Assembly: GCF_005280735.1 (NCBI RefSeq)
Contig: NZ_CP040078.1
Location: forward strand, 868,001 to 932,000
DNA length: 64,000 nucleotides
Source of the DNA: Trinickia violacea
GTDB lineage: Bacteria > Pseudomonadota > Gammaproteobacteria > Burkholderiales > Burkholderiaceae
Direction of reading: 5' to 3'
The position numbers and the translations under genes are program-made. Shown here one piece after another: positions 51,030-59,875 of the stretch. Under the pieces are notes generated by a model. It worked only from the letters and a program-made list of their open reading frames with translations, made no database searches and was not told where the DNA came from. How positions within the stretch are numbered: the stretch's first letter is position 1; each line of letters begins with the position of its first letter.

Positions 51030-52235
51030 TCATCCGTAAATCGGCAGCAGCAGGAACAGCTTGATGACGATCGCGTTGGCGATATCGATGAAGAACGCGC
51101 CGACCATCGGCACCACCAGAAACGCCAGATGGGACGGGCCGAACCGCGCCGTGATGGCCTGCATGTTGGCGATCGCGGTCGGCGTGGCCCCGAGGCCGAA
51201 GCCGCAATGCCCTGCGGCCAGCACCGCCGCGTCATAGTTGCGGCCCATGACGCGAAAGGTCACGAACATCGCGTAGGCGGCCATCGCAACGGTCTGGATG
51301 GCCAGGATCGTGAACAGGGGCAGCGCAAGCGAGGCCAGATCCCATAGGCGCAGGCTCATCAGCGCCATCGCGAGAAAGATGCTGAGGCTGACGTTGCCGA
51401 GCATCGACACGGCGAGATCGGAAACCGCGTACAGGCCGCGTATCGCGAGCACGTTGCGCAACACGACGCCGACGAACAGCACCCACACGAAAGCGGGCAA
51501 TTCGATCGCCGTGCCGTTGGACCACGACGCGAGCGCCGAGCCGGCGGCTAGACATACCGCAATCAACGCGACGGTTTCGATGACGGAGTCCGGCGTAATC
51601 GGGCGCACCGCCTTGGGCTCTTCGAAACCGGTTGCGTTGGCGGTGCCATCGGGTTGCTGCGCGGGGACGAGACGATAGCGCGTGATCAGGAATCGCGCGA
51701 CCGGCCCGCCGATCAAGCCGCCGAGGATCAACCCGAAGGTGGCGCACGCAATGGCGATTTCGGTTGCCGCCGCGAGCCCGTGACGTTCGGAGAACACCTT
51801 GGCCCACGCCGCCCCCGTGCCGTGACCGCCCGAGAGCGTCACCGAGGCCCCGAGCAGGCCGAGAATGCGCTCTTGTCCCAAGGCCCAGGCAAGTGCGATG
51901 CCGAGCACATCCTGCATGACGAGCAGGCCGGCTACCACGCCGAGAAAGACGATCAATGCCCGTCCGCCGGATTTCAGCGACGCCAGATCGGCGTTCAGGC
52001 CGATGGTGGCAAAGAACGCGAACATCAGCGGCGATTGAAGCGCGTTGTCGAAGCGGACTTCGATGTGCGAGAAGCTGCGCAGCGCGAAGATCAGCAGCGC
52101 GACGAGCAGCCCGCCTGCGACGGGTTCGGGAATGCTGTAAGTGCGCAGAAACTGGACTCGGGCAAGGATTTGCCGCCCGAGCAGAAGTACGAGGCACGCT
52201 GCGGTTAGCGTTTCCAGCGCGTCGAGGGTCACCAT
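51030..52235 (-). CDS. gltS: Sodium/glutamate symporter GltS
   Basis: A 401-residue inner-membrane Na+/glutamate symporter. The reading from 52235 (MVTLDALETLTAACLVLLLG) matches the family start; upstream residues look non-coding. Two pseudo-symmetric halves carry the re-entrant loops, GASVTLSGGHGTGAAWAKVF and LAAGHCGFGLGATPTAIANM. It is downstream of nhaA by 28 nt on the same strand, so the two Na+-coupled carriers probably share a transcript. A start with GGAGAAC upstream is convincing. Confidence 0.93.
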   Translation of the reverse strand: MVTLDALETLTAACLVLLLGRQILARVQFLRTYSIPEPVAGGLLVALLIFALRSFSHIEVRFDNALQSPLMFAFFATIGLNADLASLKSGGRALIVFLGVVAGLLVMQDVLGIALAWALGQERILGLLGASVTLSGGHGTGAAWAKVFSERHGLAAATEIAIACATFGLILGGLIGGPVARFLITRYRLVPAQQPDGTANATGFEEPKAVRPITPDSVIETVALIAVCLAAGSALASWSNGTAIELPAFVWVLFVGVVLRNVLAIRGLYAVSDLAVSMLGNVSLSIFLAMALMSLRLWDLASLALPLFTILAIQTVAMAAYAMFVTFRVMGRNYDAAVLAAGHCGFGLGATPTAIANMQAITARFGPSHLAFLVVPMVGAFFIDIANAIVIKLFLLLPIYG

Positions 52236-52263
52236 GTTGTTCTCCGTTTTATGGTTCGATCGA

Positions 52264-53475
52264 TCAGGCGCGCGGCGCAGTGGTGTTGACGTGTCCGGGC
52301 GCCAGTCTGAGCAGCATATAGCCACCGATGCCCGAGAGCAACGAGCCGGCGATCACGCCAAGGCGGATCGGCGTGAAGTACTCCGGTCCTTCGAACGCAA
52401 GGGAGCCGATGAACAAGCTCATCGTGAAGCCCACGCCGCACAGTGCGGCCACGCCGGCCAGTTGCGGCCAGCTCGCGCCGGCAGGGAGCTTGGCGAGCCC
52501 GAGCCCGATCAGCACGGCACTCGCTCCGCAAACGCCGACGAACTTCCCCGCGAAGAGGCCGGCGGCAATACCGAGCGGCAGCGGCTCCGCGAGCGCGGCG
52601 AGCGTGATGCCGGCGAACGAGACCCCGGCATTGGCGAAAGCGAAAATCGGCAAGACCCCGAACGCGACCCAAGGATGGAGGCCGTGCTCGAGCCGGTGCA
52701 GGGGGGCGTGTCCTTCGGCATCGGCCGTCTTCAGCGGCACGGCGAAAGCGGTTGCGACGCCGGCGAGCGTCGCGTGCACGCCTGACTTCAGAACGAACAC
52801 CCACAGGAACACGCCGACGATTATGTAAGGCGCGATCCGCGTGACCTTGAAGAGGTTCAAGGCAATCAGCAGCGCGACGGCGACGGCTGCGAAAAGCAGC
52901 ATCGCAACCGAAAGGTCGGCGGTATAGAACAGCGCAATGATGACGATCGCGCCCAGGTCGTCGGCGATCGCCACGGCGGTCAGGAAGATCTTGAGCGACA
53001 CCGGCACCCGGTCGCCGAGCAGCGACAGAATGCCGAGTGCGAAGGCGATGTCGGTGGCCGTCGGAATCGCCCAGCCGTTCAATGCCGCGCCGCTGCCGCG
53101 ATTGATGAGGAAGAACACGAGCGCGGGCACCACCATCCCGCCCAGTCCGGCAGCGACAGGCAGCACGATCTGCGCGGGCGTGGACAGTTCGCCTTCGATG
53201 ACCTCGCGCTTGACCTCCAAGCCGACGACGAGAAAGAAAATCGCCATCAAGCCGTCGTTGATCCACAGTAACAGCGGCTTCGCGATGGCGAACGATCCGA
53301 AGCGGATCTCCACGGGAATGTTGAGCAGGTCGTCGTAAGCGACGCGAAGCGGCGTGTTGCTGCAGATCAACGCAAGCGCGGCTGTCGCCGCAAGCAGCAA
53401 ACCGCCTGCCGACTCCAATCTGAGGAAGTCGGAAATGCGGTCGGTCGTCTTGCGAATCGCGGTGCCGATCACCAT
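52264..53475 (-). CDS. nhaA: Na+/H+ antiporter NhaA
   Basis: A 403-residue, 12-helix Na+/H+ antiporter. The start MVIGTAIRKTTDRISDFLRLE is placed by family alignment. The ion site is the Asp pair in VAIADDLGAIVIIALFYT (TM5), with the TM4 segment NGWAIPTATDIAFALGIL and Lys in TM10 region. First gene of an nhaA-gltS pair: export of Na+ and use of the Na+ gradient for glutamate uptake. No Na+ riboswitch was recognised upstream. Confidence 0.94.
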   Translation of the reverse strand: MVIGTAIRKTTDRISDFLRLESAGGLLLAATAALALICSNTPLRVAYDDLLNIPVEIRFGSFAIAKPLLLWINDGLMAIFFLVVGLEVKREVIEGELSTPAQIVLPVAAGLGGMVVPALVFFLINRGSGAALNGWAIPTATDIAFALGILSLLGDRVPVSLKIFLTAVAIADDLGAIVIIALFYTADLSVAMLLFAAVAVALLIALNLFKVTRIAPYIIVGVFLWVFVLKSGVHATLAGVATAFAVPLKTADAEGHAPLHRLEHGLHPWVAFGVLPIFAFANAGVSFAGITLAALAEPLPLGIAAGLFAGKFVGVCGASAVLIGLGLAKLPAGASWPQLAGVAALCGVGFTMSLFIGSLAFEGPEYFTPIRLGVIAGSLLSGIGGYMLLRLAPGHVNTTAPRA

Positions 53476-53649
53476 ACCCGTTCCGCTGTTTGCGCATTCG
53501 CTTCGGATCGGAACTTGACGAGCGCGGAACGCCAAGCCGAGGGCCTGGTTCGATTGTGTCACGTGGTATAGCGGAAGCAATAAGACCTTAGTCCGACGCT
53601 TTAGGGCGAACCGTGGCCGATGCGTGTCTGCGGGGTGGCGCGCCGATAT

Positions 53650-54006
53650 CTAACAGCTGTGCGTTCTGAAATAGATAATCAGCTGCACGATTCGTAGCGA
53701 AAAGAAGAGGTAAGCGATGCTCAGCGCGGCCTGCAAAGCGTAGTGCCATCGCAGTCTCGCGAGCTTTCGCAACGCGTCGACGAAGTTGAGCGCCACGAGC
53801 AGGCATCCGATTCCCGCGACGACGTAGCCCGCAAACAGGGGATTGGACAAGCCAGGCACGTCGATCGTATCGAAGCGCTTCACCGTTTCGAAGCCTGCCG
53901 CGACGAGGACCGTGGCGATCACGAGATTGCGGATGTGCTCGAAGGCCGCTTTCAGGCCACCTTGATCGAAGAGTGTCCGCACGACAAAAGTTGAAACGGA
54001 TTTCAT
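53650..54006 (-). CDS. Small membrane protein with three helices
   Basis: A 118-residue protein with an N-terminal amphipathic part (MKSVSTFVVRTLFDQGGLKAA), then three or four hydrophobic helices (LVIATVLVAAGFETV, LFAGYVVAGIGCLLVALNFV, YALQAALSIAYLFFSLRIVQLII). AGGAGGAG precedes the ATG at 54006. No family is recognised with confidence; the pattern is of a small inner-membrane protein. Confidence 0.65.
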   Translation of the reverse strand: MKSVSTFVVRTLFDQGGLKAAFEHIRNLVIATVLVAAGFETVKRFDTIDVPGLSNPLFAGYVVAGIGCLLVALNFVDALRKLARLRWHYALQAALSIAYLFFSLRIVQLIIYFRTHSC

Positions 54007-54257
54007 CGAGCTCCTCCTGAGTGCGGTCACGAAAGCGACAATATAGCGAATACCGCGAGTAGGCCTCCAGCGGAATGATCGCCCGCGCAAATCCGGGCGC
54101 CGTGTCAATCTTTGTCAAATGGCCCACTGCTCGAGGCGATTCAGTCAACGACATTGCCTTGTTTTCCGTTGAGGGAGGACCGGCGAATCATCTGCCGCGC
54201 ATCGTCACAGTGGTGACGGTTCCAGTGCATTCATCGAATCCTACTTCGGAGTACGGT

Positions 54258-54521
54258 ATGAAATATCCTCTCTTGGCATCGTTGGCCGTAGGCCTTGGTA
54301 TGGGTCTGTCCGGTGCGGCCCAGGCGGTTGATCTGAGCATCAATGTCGGCACGCCTGCCCCTGTAGTCGTCACCCAAACACCGGTTGTTGTTGGCTGGCA
54401 TGGGGACAGGTACTACGACGGTCATCGTTACTGGGGACGAAGTGAGTGGGAAGATCATCATCGCCACCATGACGATCATGACCACTGCCCTCCGGGACAC
54501 GCCAAGAAGGGCGAGTGCTAA
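54258..54521 (+). CDS. Small exported His/Asp-rich protein
   Basis: An 87-residue protein with a signal peptide (MKYPLLASLAVGLGMGLSGAAQA), a short beta part (VDLSINVGTPAPVVVTQTPVVVG) and a tail very rich in His and Asp (EWEDHHRHHDDHDHCPPGHAKK). Such tails bind divalent metals, which is inference. Similar small secreted proteins are common in Burkholderia. Confidence 0.75.
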   Translation: MKYPLLASLAVGLGMGLSGAAQAVDLSINVGTPAPVVVTQTPVVVGWHGDRYYDGHRYWGRSEWEDHHRHHDDHDHCPPGHAKKGEC

Positions 54522-55003
54522 CGGCATCGCACAGCGGTCAAAGAAAAGCTGAATATCCGTAACGGCAAGGAGCCGATGCGGTTCGCAATTCAGTGGATCG
54601 AGAGCCAATAGGGCGGAACTGCTTACGGAATAAGGTAATCCCTGAGCCTCTTTTAGGACGCTCGCCTGATTCCTTCGCATTGGGTCAGCGAATACAGTCA
54701 TAGCTGCCGGCGTGCCGCGTTGGCAATGTCAATGCACCGTGCTGGAGAATGCGATGAAAGCCATGATTCTGAGCCGCGTCGCAGCGTTGTCGCTGCGTAC
54801 GGACGCGTTTGAGTTATCGCTCTATCGCCAGACAAATATCGTGGCCAAATCAACGGGTAAATTTTCCGGGCGCAGTTTCGTTTAGCCGGAAGGAACGCCG
54901 CGAGCGCCACGCCCCTCATATCATTCTCGTATGGTTGCCCGCCTAGACTCCAAGGATGGGAAAACCGGGCATTTGTGCGGGCAACGCGCAATAGGAGGTC
55001 GTC
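54522..55003. other. Gene-poor stretch with a possible gene fragment
   Basis: About 480 nt without a supported full gene. A 43-codon frame at 54754-54885 looks like the first residues of a lost dehydrogenase. The promoter of the DUF4148 gene should lie at the right end. Confidence 0.4.
54754..54885 (+). pseudogene. Possible 5' fragment of a Zn-dependent alcohol dehydrogenase
   Basis: The frame begins MKAMILSRVAALSLRTDAFEL, which resembles the usual start of Zn-dependent alcohol dehydrogenases (MKAMxL...), then diverges and stops after 43 residues. No further dehydrogenase sequence follows. The similarity is short and by eye only. Confidence 0.3.
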
Positions 55004-55330
55004 GTGAAATTGGTTATTCTGGCAGTCACCGCCACATCCGCCCTCGCCGTATCGCTCGCGGCATACGCCCAGTCTGACACGCAGGCGCCCGTCACACGCG
55101 CCCAGGTGCGCGCCGAACTCCAGCAACTCGAGCAGGCCGGCTACACCCCCTCGATGGGCGAGAACTTCAATTACCCGCAAGACATTCAGGCAGCAGAAGC
55201 GCGCGTGGCAGCCCAAAAGGGCTCAACTGAGTACGGCGGCGTAAAGAGCGGGTCATCGGCAACGGGTTCGCCTGCGACCGTCTCGCCCGCTTCCCCCACT
55301 TCCCCCGAGAGTCAGGTATACGATTACTGA
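55004..55330 (+). CDS. DUF4148 family secreted protein
   Basis: A 108-residue exported protein with a signal peptide (MKLVILAVTATSALAVSLAAYA) and the DUF4148 block (VTRAQVRAELQQLEQAGYTP, then YPQDIQAAEARVAAQKG). These are abundant small Burkholderiaceae periplasmic proteins of unknown role. A strong AGGAGG precedes the start and a 9-bp hairpin lies downstream. Confidence 0.88.
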   Translation: MKLVILAVTATSALAVSLAAYAQSDTQAPVTRAQVRAELQQLEQAGYTPSMGENFNYPQDIQAAEARVAAQKGSTEYGGVKSGSSATGSPATVSPASPTSPESQVYDY

Positions 55331-55351
55331 CCACCCCACCCAATCGTGAAA

Positions 55352-55384
55352 GACGGGGCCCATCCGGTTGTTAGCGGCCCCGTC
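55352..55384. terminator. Hairpin after the DUF4148 gene
   Basis: GACGGGGCC (55352-55360) and GGCCCCGTC (55376-55384) form a perfect 9-bp stem 22 nt after the stop codon. There is no T-run, so it may be a bidirectional or weak terminator. Confidence 0.5.
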
Positions 55385-55509
55385 GCTGACGCGGGTGATG
55401 CAATCAGCCAGCGGTGCTCTTTGCCTCCACGAGCTGTAGCCTGATCAGCGAAAAGCTGTTGTTGAGGACTTCAATGTCCACTCTATGGCGCGTTAATCGA
55501 ACTGGTGGC

Positions 55510-55536
55510 TTGGCCGGCCCGGTTGTAACCGGCCAA
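55510..55536. terminator. Hairpin just downstream of hmp
   Basis: TTGGCCGG (55510-55517) and CCGGCCAA (55529-55536) form a perfect 8-bp stem beginning 9 nt past the leftward hmp stop codon. An inner alternative stem CCGGTT/AACCGG overlaps it. No clear T-run on the minus strand. Confidence 0.5.
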
Positions 55537-55544
55537 ATCGCATC

Positions 55545-56732
55545 TCAGTTTAGTTCTTCGGCGGGGCCGAAGAACTCGTACCGGCTTCTTTCCTCGGGTA
55601 CGCCGAGTTCGTGCAGCGACCGCTTGATGAAGGCCATGAACGGCTTCGGACCGAGGAAATAGGCGTCGAAGTTGCCGTCGGCCGGAAGCCAGTGCCGCAA
55701 TTGCTCCAGGGTTGGCCGGCCTACCCCGTCCGGGACGGGTGCTTGACCAGCTTCGGACTCTTCATAGACGACGTAGGATCGAAACCGCGGGAAGCGGGCA
55801 TGCCATGCCTTGAGTACATCGGCGAAGGCATGCACCAGCGCGTTGCGCGCATAGTGGATGAAAATGACACCCCGATCGCTGCGGTCTAAAGCCGCTTCGG
55901 CCATGGCCAGCGTTGGCGTGATGCCCACGCCTCCACTGATGAGTACCAAGGGCTTGTCGCTATCGCGCAGGGTGAATTCGCCAGCAGGCGGAAAGAGCTC
56001 CAGGATGCTTCCTTCGGCCACCGCGTCGTGGAGGAAGTTGGAAGCGACGCCACCGGGCTCGCGCTTGACGCTGATCCGGTAGCTATGTCCGTTTGGTGCG
56101 GCCGACAGCGAATAGTTTCGGCGGATTTCCTCACTGTTCACGATCAGGCGAAGCCCGATGTATTGGCCCGGAGTGAAGTCGACCACCGCGCCGCCATCGA
56201 CCGGCTCCAGGTAGAACGATGAGATTTCGGCGCTCTCCGGGACTTTGCGGACCACGCGGAACGCCCGTTCACCTCGCCATCCCCCCGGCGCGCTGGCCAG
56301 CGCGTCGTAAGCTTGTCGCTCAGCGCTCATTAAAATGTCGGCAAGCTGCTGGTAGGCCACACCCCATGCCTCGATGACTGCGTCGGTCGCGACGTCCGGA
56401 CCCAGCACCTCCCGAATGGCACGCAGCAGACAGGCGCCGACGATAGGGTAGTGCTCGGGTTGGATTTGCAGCGCAACGTGCTTGCTCACAATCCGCTTCG
56501 CAAGCGGGCCGAGAGCATCCAGATGGTCAATATTGCGCGCGTAAGTGAGCACGGCGTTGGCAAGCGCGCGTTGCTGAGAGCCACTGGCTTGATGATGCTC
56601 GTTGAACAGTGGACGCACCTGCGGATACCCGTCGAGCATCAGCTTGTAGAAGTGCCTGGTAAGGGCTTCGCCGCTCGTTTCCAGCAGTGGAACGGTGGCC
56701 TTGATGATGTCGCGTTGGCTGTCGGTCAACAT
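55545..56732 (-). CDS. hmp: Flavohemoprotein Hmp, nitric oxide dioxygenase
   Basis: A 395-residue flavohemoglobin that converts NO to nitrate using O2 and NADPH. The globin domain (1-140) has the distal Y29 and Q53 and proximal H85 at the same numbers as E. coli Hmp. The FAD domain (about 150-255) has the RNYSLS box, and the NAD domain (260-395) has ISGGVGITPTLAM and the C-terminal YEFFGP. The start at 56732 (MLTDSQRDIIK) fits the family. It is 137 nt after the enoyl-CoA hydratase gene, so may have its own promoter; no NsrR or NorR site was recognised. Confidence 0.94.
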   Translation of the reverse strand: MLTDSQRDIIKATVPLLETSGEALTRHFYKLMLDGYPQVRPLFNEHHQASGSQQRALANAVLTYARNIDHLDALGPLAKRIVSKHVALQIQPEHYPIVGACLLRAIREVLGPDVATDAVIEAWGVAYQQLADILMSAERQAYDALASAPGGWRGERAFRVVRKVPESAEISSFYLEPVDGGAVVDFTPGQYIGLRLIVNSEEIRRNYSLSAAPNGHSYRISVKREPGGVASNFLHDAVAEGSILELFPPAGEFTLRDSDKPLVLISGGVGITPTLAMAEAALDRSDRGVIFIHYARNALVHAFADVLKAWHARFPRFRSYVVYEESEAGQAPVPDGVGRPTLEQLRHWLPADGNFDAYFLGPKPFMAFIKRSLHELGVPEERSRYEFFGPAEELN

Positions 56733-56869
56733 ATGAATCTTGCTCGTGAACGGTTGAGATGTCGCGACCACGCTATTGCCCTGCTTGCTTCAAAAAGGCA
56801 ACCGGTGCGGTCGATTGGACAGGCGTCACATTCAGCATCGACGGTAACGCCGTCGGGTTTGCGGCTGGA

Positions 56870-57655
56870 CTATTCGGCGGCCCCGTGCGTCGGGCTCTTC
56901 GTAAAATTGGGCGCACGTTTCTCGAGGAAGGCCGAGAACGCTTCCTTGGCCTCGGCCGAACTCACTCGCTCCATGAACACCTGGTTTTCACTCGTCACCG
57001 CCTCATTGAGCTGGTCGAGCGATGTCTCCTTGATGAGCCGCTTGCAAGCCAGCAACGCGCCGCCCGGTTTTGCCGCCAGCTTCTGTGCCGTTGCGGTGGC
57101 GGTCGCAAGCAAGTCGCCGTCGGGCACCATGCGAGTCGCGAGGCCCAGCTCCACCGCCCGCTGGGCGGTGAAAGGCTCTCCCAGCAGGAACAATTCCGCC
57201 GCGCGGAGATAGCCCGCGCGTGCCGGTATCGAGAAGCTCGATCCGAATTCCGGCACCAGCCCCAGGTTGATGAAAGGCACCTGGAACTTCGCGCTCTCGC
57301 CTGCGTAGACGAAATCGCAGTGGGTGAGCATCGTGGTTCCGCCGCCGATCGCCGCACCTTGCACGGCCACGACGATCGGCTTTTCAAACCTCATGAGCGC
57401 CGCGATCAGGCGGCCCTGCGGGAAATCACCCGCTCTGGGCGGATGCTCGAGAAAATCCTCGATGTCGTTGCCTGCGCAAAACGCCTGACCGACGCCATGC
57501 CAGAGCACGACGTGGATAGCTTCGTCTTCGGCGGCCTCATTGAAGATATCCGCGAGGCGCGTGTACATGCCTCCGGTCATGGCGTTCTTCTTCTCGGGGC
57601 GATTGAATGCGACCCGCAGGATGCCGTCGGTACGCTCGGTGATGATGTCGCTCAT
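56870..57655 (-). CDS. Enoyl-CoA hydratase/isomerase family protein
   Basis: A 261-residue crotonase-fold protein, last enzyme gene of a leftward operon. The oxyanion segment FCAGNDIEDFLEHP and VQGAAIGGGTTMLTHCDFVYA are clear. Downstream, LVPEFGSSFSIPARAGYLRAAEL has Glu in one catalytic position. Enzymes of this branch hydrate or isomerise enoyl-CoA esters; specificity is unknown. 32 nt after the CoA-transferase gene. Confidence 0.88.
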   Translation of the reverse strand: MSDIITERTDGILRVAFNRPEKKNAMTGGMYTRLADIFNEAAEDEAIHVVLWHGVGQAFCAGNDIEDFLEHPPRAGDFPQGRLIAALMRFEKPIVVAVQGAAIGGGTTMLTHCDFVYAGESAKFQVPFINLGLVPEFGSSFSIPARAGYLRAAELFLLGEPFTAQRAVELGLATRMVPDGDLLATATATAQKLAAKPGGALLACKRLIKETSLDQLNEAVTSENQVFMERVSSAEAKEAFSAFLEKRAPNFTKSPTHGAAE

Positions 57656-57687
57656 TGCTGCTCCTTTCTCTGTGTCGGGTCTCTGTG

Positions 57688-58914
57688 TCAGGCTGCGTGT
57701 TCGTTGACGTTCGGCACCGCGCCGCTGGCGCGCAGCCCCTCGATGTCCTTCGCGTCGAATCCCAGTTCCTGGAGGATCGCTTCGGTATGCTCACCAAGAT
57801 CGGGCGCACGCCGCGCGGACACCTTGTCAACGCCATGCACCTGAATCGGATTGCTGATGGTTGAGGTCAGCTTGCCGCCGGCGCCTTCGAGCGGAACGAT
57901 GACATCGTTTGCGCGCAGCTGCGGATCGTCGATCACCTCTTGTGGTCCGCGCACGGCGCCGTACGTGACATGGACGCCGCTGAAAACGTCGTGCCAGTGC
58001 GCCATCGGCTGCGCAGCGAAGACTTCGTCAAGAATGGCCACGAGCTGCGGCATGTTCGCCGTCAGCGTCGCCGGATCGGAAAACCGTTCATCTGTCAGCA
58101 GATCCGGGCGGCCGATGGCGTTCGCGACGGCCGCCAACTTGTCCGGCATGACAACGAGAACGAACCACGTGCCGTCGGATGCGCGGTACACGTTGAGCGC
58201 TGCATTCGCGGGGTGCTTGCGATCGTGCGGCGCGGCAAATTTCGCGCCGGCCAAGGCGGCCTGGATCGCAACGCTTGCCGACCAGACCCCTGAGGCAAGG
58301 AGCGAAGTCGTGACATACGCCCCTTTCCCGGTGCGCTCGCGGCGATAGAGCGCTGTGACGATCGCCGAATAGATTCCAAGGGCCGTCGCGTTATCGCCGC
58401 TTCCGGCCACGGGCCAGGTCGGCGGCACGCCGGCGTCGCGCGTCATCGAGAGCAAGCCGCTACGCGCCCAGAACGCGGTGATATCGAATCCGGGCAGATC
58501 GGCATCCGGCCCGCTTTCGCCAAAGCCGGTGAGGTCCGCATAGATCAGCCGCGGGTTCCAGCGCGCCAGATCGTCGTATTCGAGCTTCAATTTTTTGCGC
58601 GCGGGATGTGGCGTATTGACGATGAATACGTCGGCCCACGTGACAAGCTGCTGGACGACCTGTTGGGCGCCAGGCGACTTCAGGTCGAGCGTCATGCCGC
58701 GCTTGTTGCGGTTGGCAAGATGCCACTGATAGGGTTCGTCTGCTGCCGGCTGCGGCGCAATCTTGTGCGCATGTCTCCAGGGGTCCCCGCCCGGCGGTTC
58801 GACTTTGATGACGTCGGCGCCGAAGTCCGACAGGATGACGGCGGCGCCGGGCGCCGCGACGAAGCTGGAGAAGTCAACCACCTTGAGTCCAGCAAAAATG
58901 TTGTCGCTTGCCAT
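57688..58914 (-). CDS. Family III CoA-transferase (CaiB/BaiF-like)
   Basis: A 408-residue family III CoA-transferase that moves CoA between carboxylic acids. MASDNIFAGLKVVDFSSFVAAPGAAVILSDFGADVIKVE is the family start; the catalytic Asp is D144 (DLPGFDITAFWARSG). C-terminal block HVTYGAVRGPQEVIDDPQLRAND is also typical. It lies within the catabolic operon between two enoyl-CoA hydratase genes, so it probably activates the acid substrate to its CoA ester. GGAGACA precedes the ATG at 58914. Confidence 0.9.
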   Translation of the reverse strand: MASDNIFAGLKVVDFSSFVAAPGAAVILSDFGADVIKVEPPGGDPWRHAHKIAPQPAADEPYQWHLANRNKRGMTLDLKSPGAQQVVQQLVTWADVFIVNTPHPARKKLKLEYDDLARWNPRLIYADLTGFGESGPDADLPGFDITAFWARSGLLSMTRDAGVPPTWPVAGSGDNATALGIYSAIVTALYRRERTGKGAYVTTSLLASGVWSASVAIQAALAGAKFAAPHDRKHPANAALNVYRASDGTWFVLVVMPDKLAAVANAIGRPDLLTDERFSDPATLTANMPQLVAILDEVFAAQPMAHWHDVFSGVHVTYGAVRGPQEVIDDPQLRANDVIVPLEGAGGKLTSTISNPIQVHGVDKVSARRAPDLGEHTEAILQELGFDAKDIEGLRASGAVPNVNEHAA

Positions 58915-58943
58915 TGAGTGTCTCCTGAATGGTGGCGTTGGCT

Positions 58944-59726
58944 TCACCGCCCCATGAACTGCGGGGCGCGCTTTTCGAGGAACGCGGACGTGCCCTCTCT
59001 CTTGTCATCCGTCCCGGCGCATAGCCCGAAGTAAGAGGCTTCGAGGGCGAGGCCCTCGCTCTGGCCCGTGTTCAACCCTTTGTTCACCGCTTCGAGCGAT
59101 AGCTTCACGGCGATAGGCGCGTTCGAAGCGATCGTCTTCAGGATGGCTTGCGCACGCGGGATCAGATCGGCAGCCGCGACGACCTCGTTGACGAGCCCGA
59201 TGCGCCAGGCCTCCTGCGCGCTGATGACCTCCGCGGACAGAATGAGCTGGAGTGCGCGGCCCTTTCCGATGAGGCGCGGCAGCCGCTGCGTGCCGCCACC
59301 GCCGGGCAGCAATCCCAGCTTGACCTCGGGCTGGCCGAGCTTCGCGTGCTCCACAGCGATGCGGAGGGTGCACGCCATTGCCGTCTCGCAGCCGCCGCCG
59401 AGTGCAAAGCCGTTGATCGCCGCGACCACGGGCTTGCCAAGGTTTTCGATCAAATCGAGCACGTCTTGCCCTGCACGGCTCGACTGCTCGGCTTCGATCG
59501 CGCTCGCGTGCGCAAGCTCGCCGATGTCGGCGCCGGCGATGAACGCCTTGTCGCCCGCGCCGGTGAGAATGACGCCGCGCACGGCAGCGTCCTCGCGCGC
59601 ATCTTCGAAAGCCGTTCGCAGGTCCTTCCAAGTCTGCGTGTTCAGGGCGTTGAGCACCTTGGGGCGGTTCACGGTCACGTACGCGATCGCGTCGCGCTTT
59701 TCGTACAGGACGTTTTCGAGCGTCAC
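58944..59726 (-). CDS. Enoyl-CoA hydratase
   Basis: A 260-residue crotonase with both catalytic Glu regions (ALGGGCETAMACTLRIAVEHAKLGQPEVKLGLLPGGGGTQRL). It resembles short-chain enoyl-CoA hydratases (EchA/PaaF type). The start is taken as GTG at 59726 (VTLENVLYEKRD) because AAAGGAGGA sits 7 nt before it; an ATG at 59795 would add 23 residues with no similarity. The 149-nt gap upstream holds a possible internal operator (59748-59761). Confidence 0.9.
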   Translation of the reverse strand: MTLENVLYEKRDAIAYVTVNRPKVLNALNTQTWKDLRTAFEDAREDAAVRGVILTGAGDKAFIAGADIGELAHASAIEAEQSSRAGQDVLDLIENLGKPVVAAINGFALGGGCETAMACTLRIAVEHAKLGQPEVKLGLLPGGGGTQRLPRLIGKGRALQLILSAEVISAQEAWRIGLVNEVVAAADLIPRAQAILKTIASNAPIAVKLSLEAVNKGLNTGQSEGLALEASYFGLCAGTDDKREGTSAFLEKRAPQFMGR

Positions 59727-59747
59727 TGATTCCTCCTTTAAATTGTT

Positions 59748-59761
59748 ATGTACTACTACAT
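59748..59761. promoter_or_regulatory. Palindrome before the enoyl-CoA hydratase gene
   Basis: ATGTA-CTAC-TACAT, a perfect 5-bp-arm inverted repeat in the only large gap of the catabolic operon. It may be a TetR-type site for an internal promoter. Weak evidence alone. Confidence 0.35.
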
Positions 59762-59875
59762 GTGAAGATGCGGGTGTCGTGATTTCCGATGACATGTTGA
59801 GTTTTCCTTCTGGTTTGCGCGCGGGCGAAACGTGCGCCGGCTCGCTTGCGGAATCAGATAATTCAGTTCAATTTG

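Noticed and set aside
53476..53649. Possible Na+ riboswitch in front of nhaA
   Set aside because: No recognisable conserved core or pairing pattern could be found by eye.
56733..56869. NorR or NsrR site before hmp
   Set aside because: No GG-N10-GC promoter with flanking GT-(N7)-AC sites and no clear NsrR palindrome seen.
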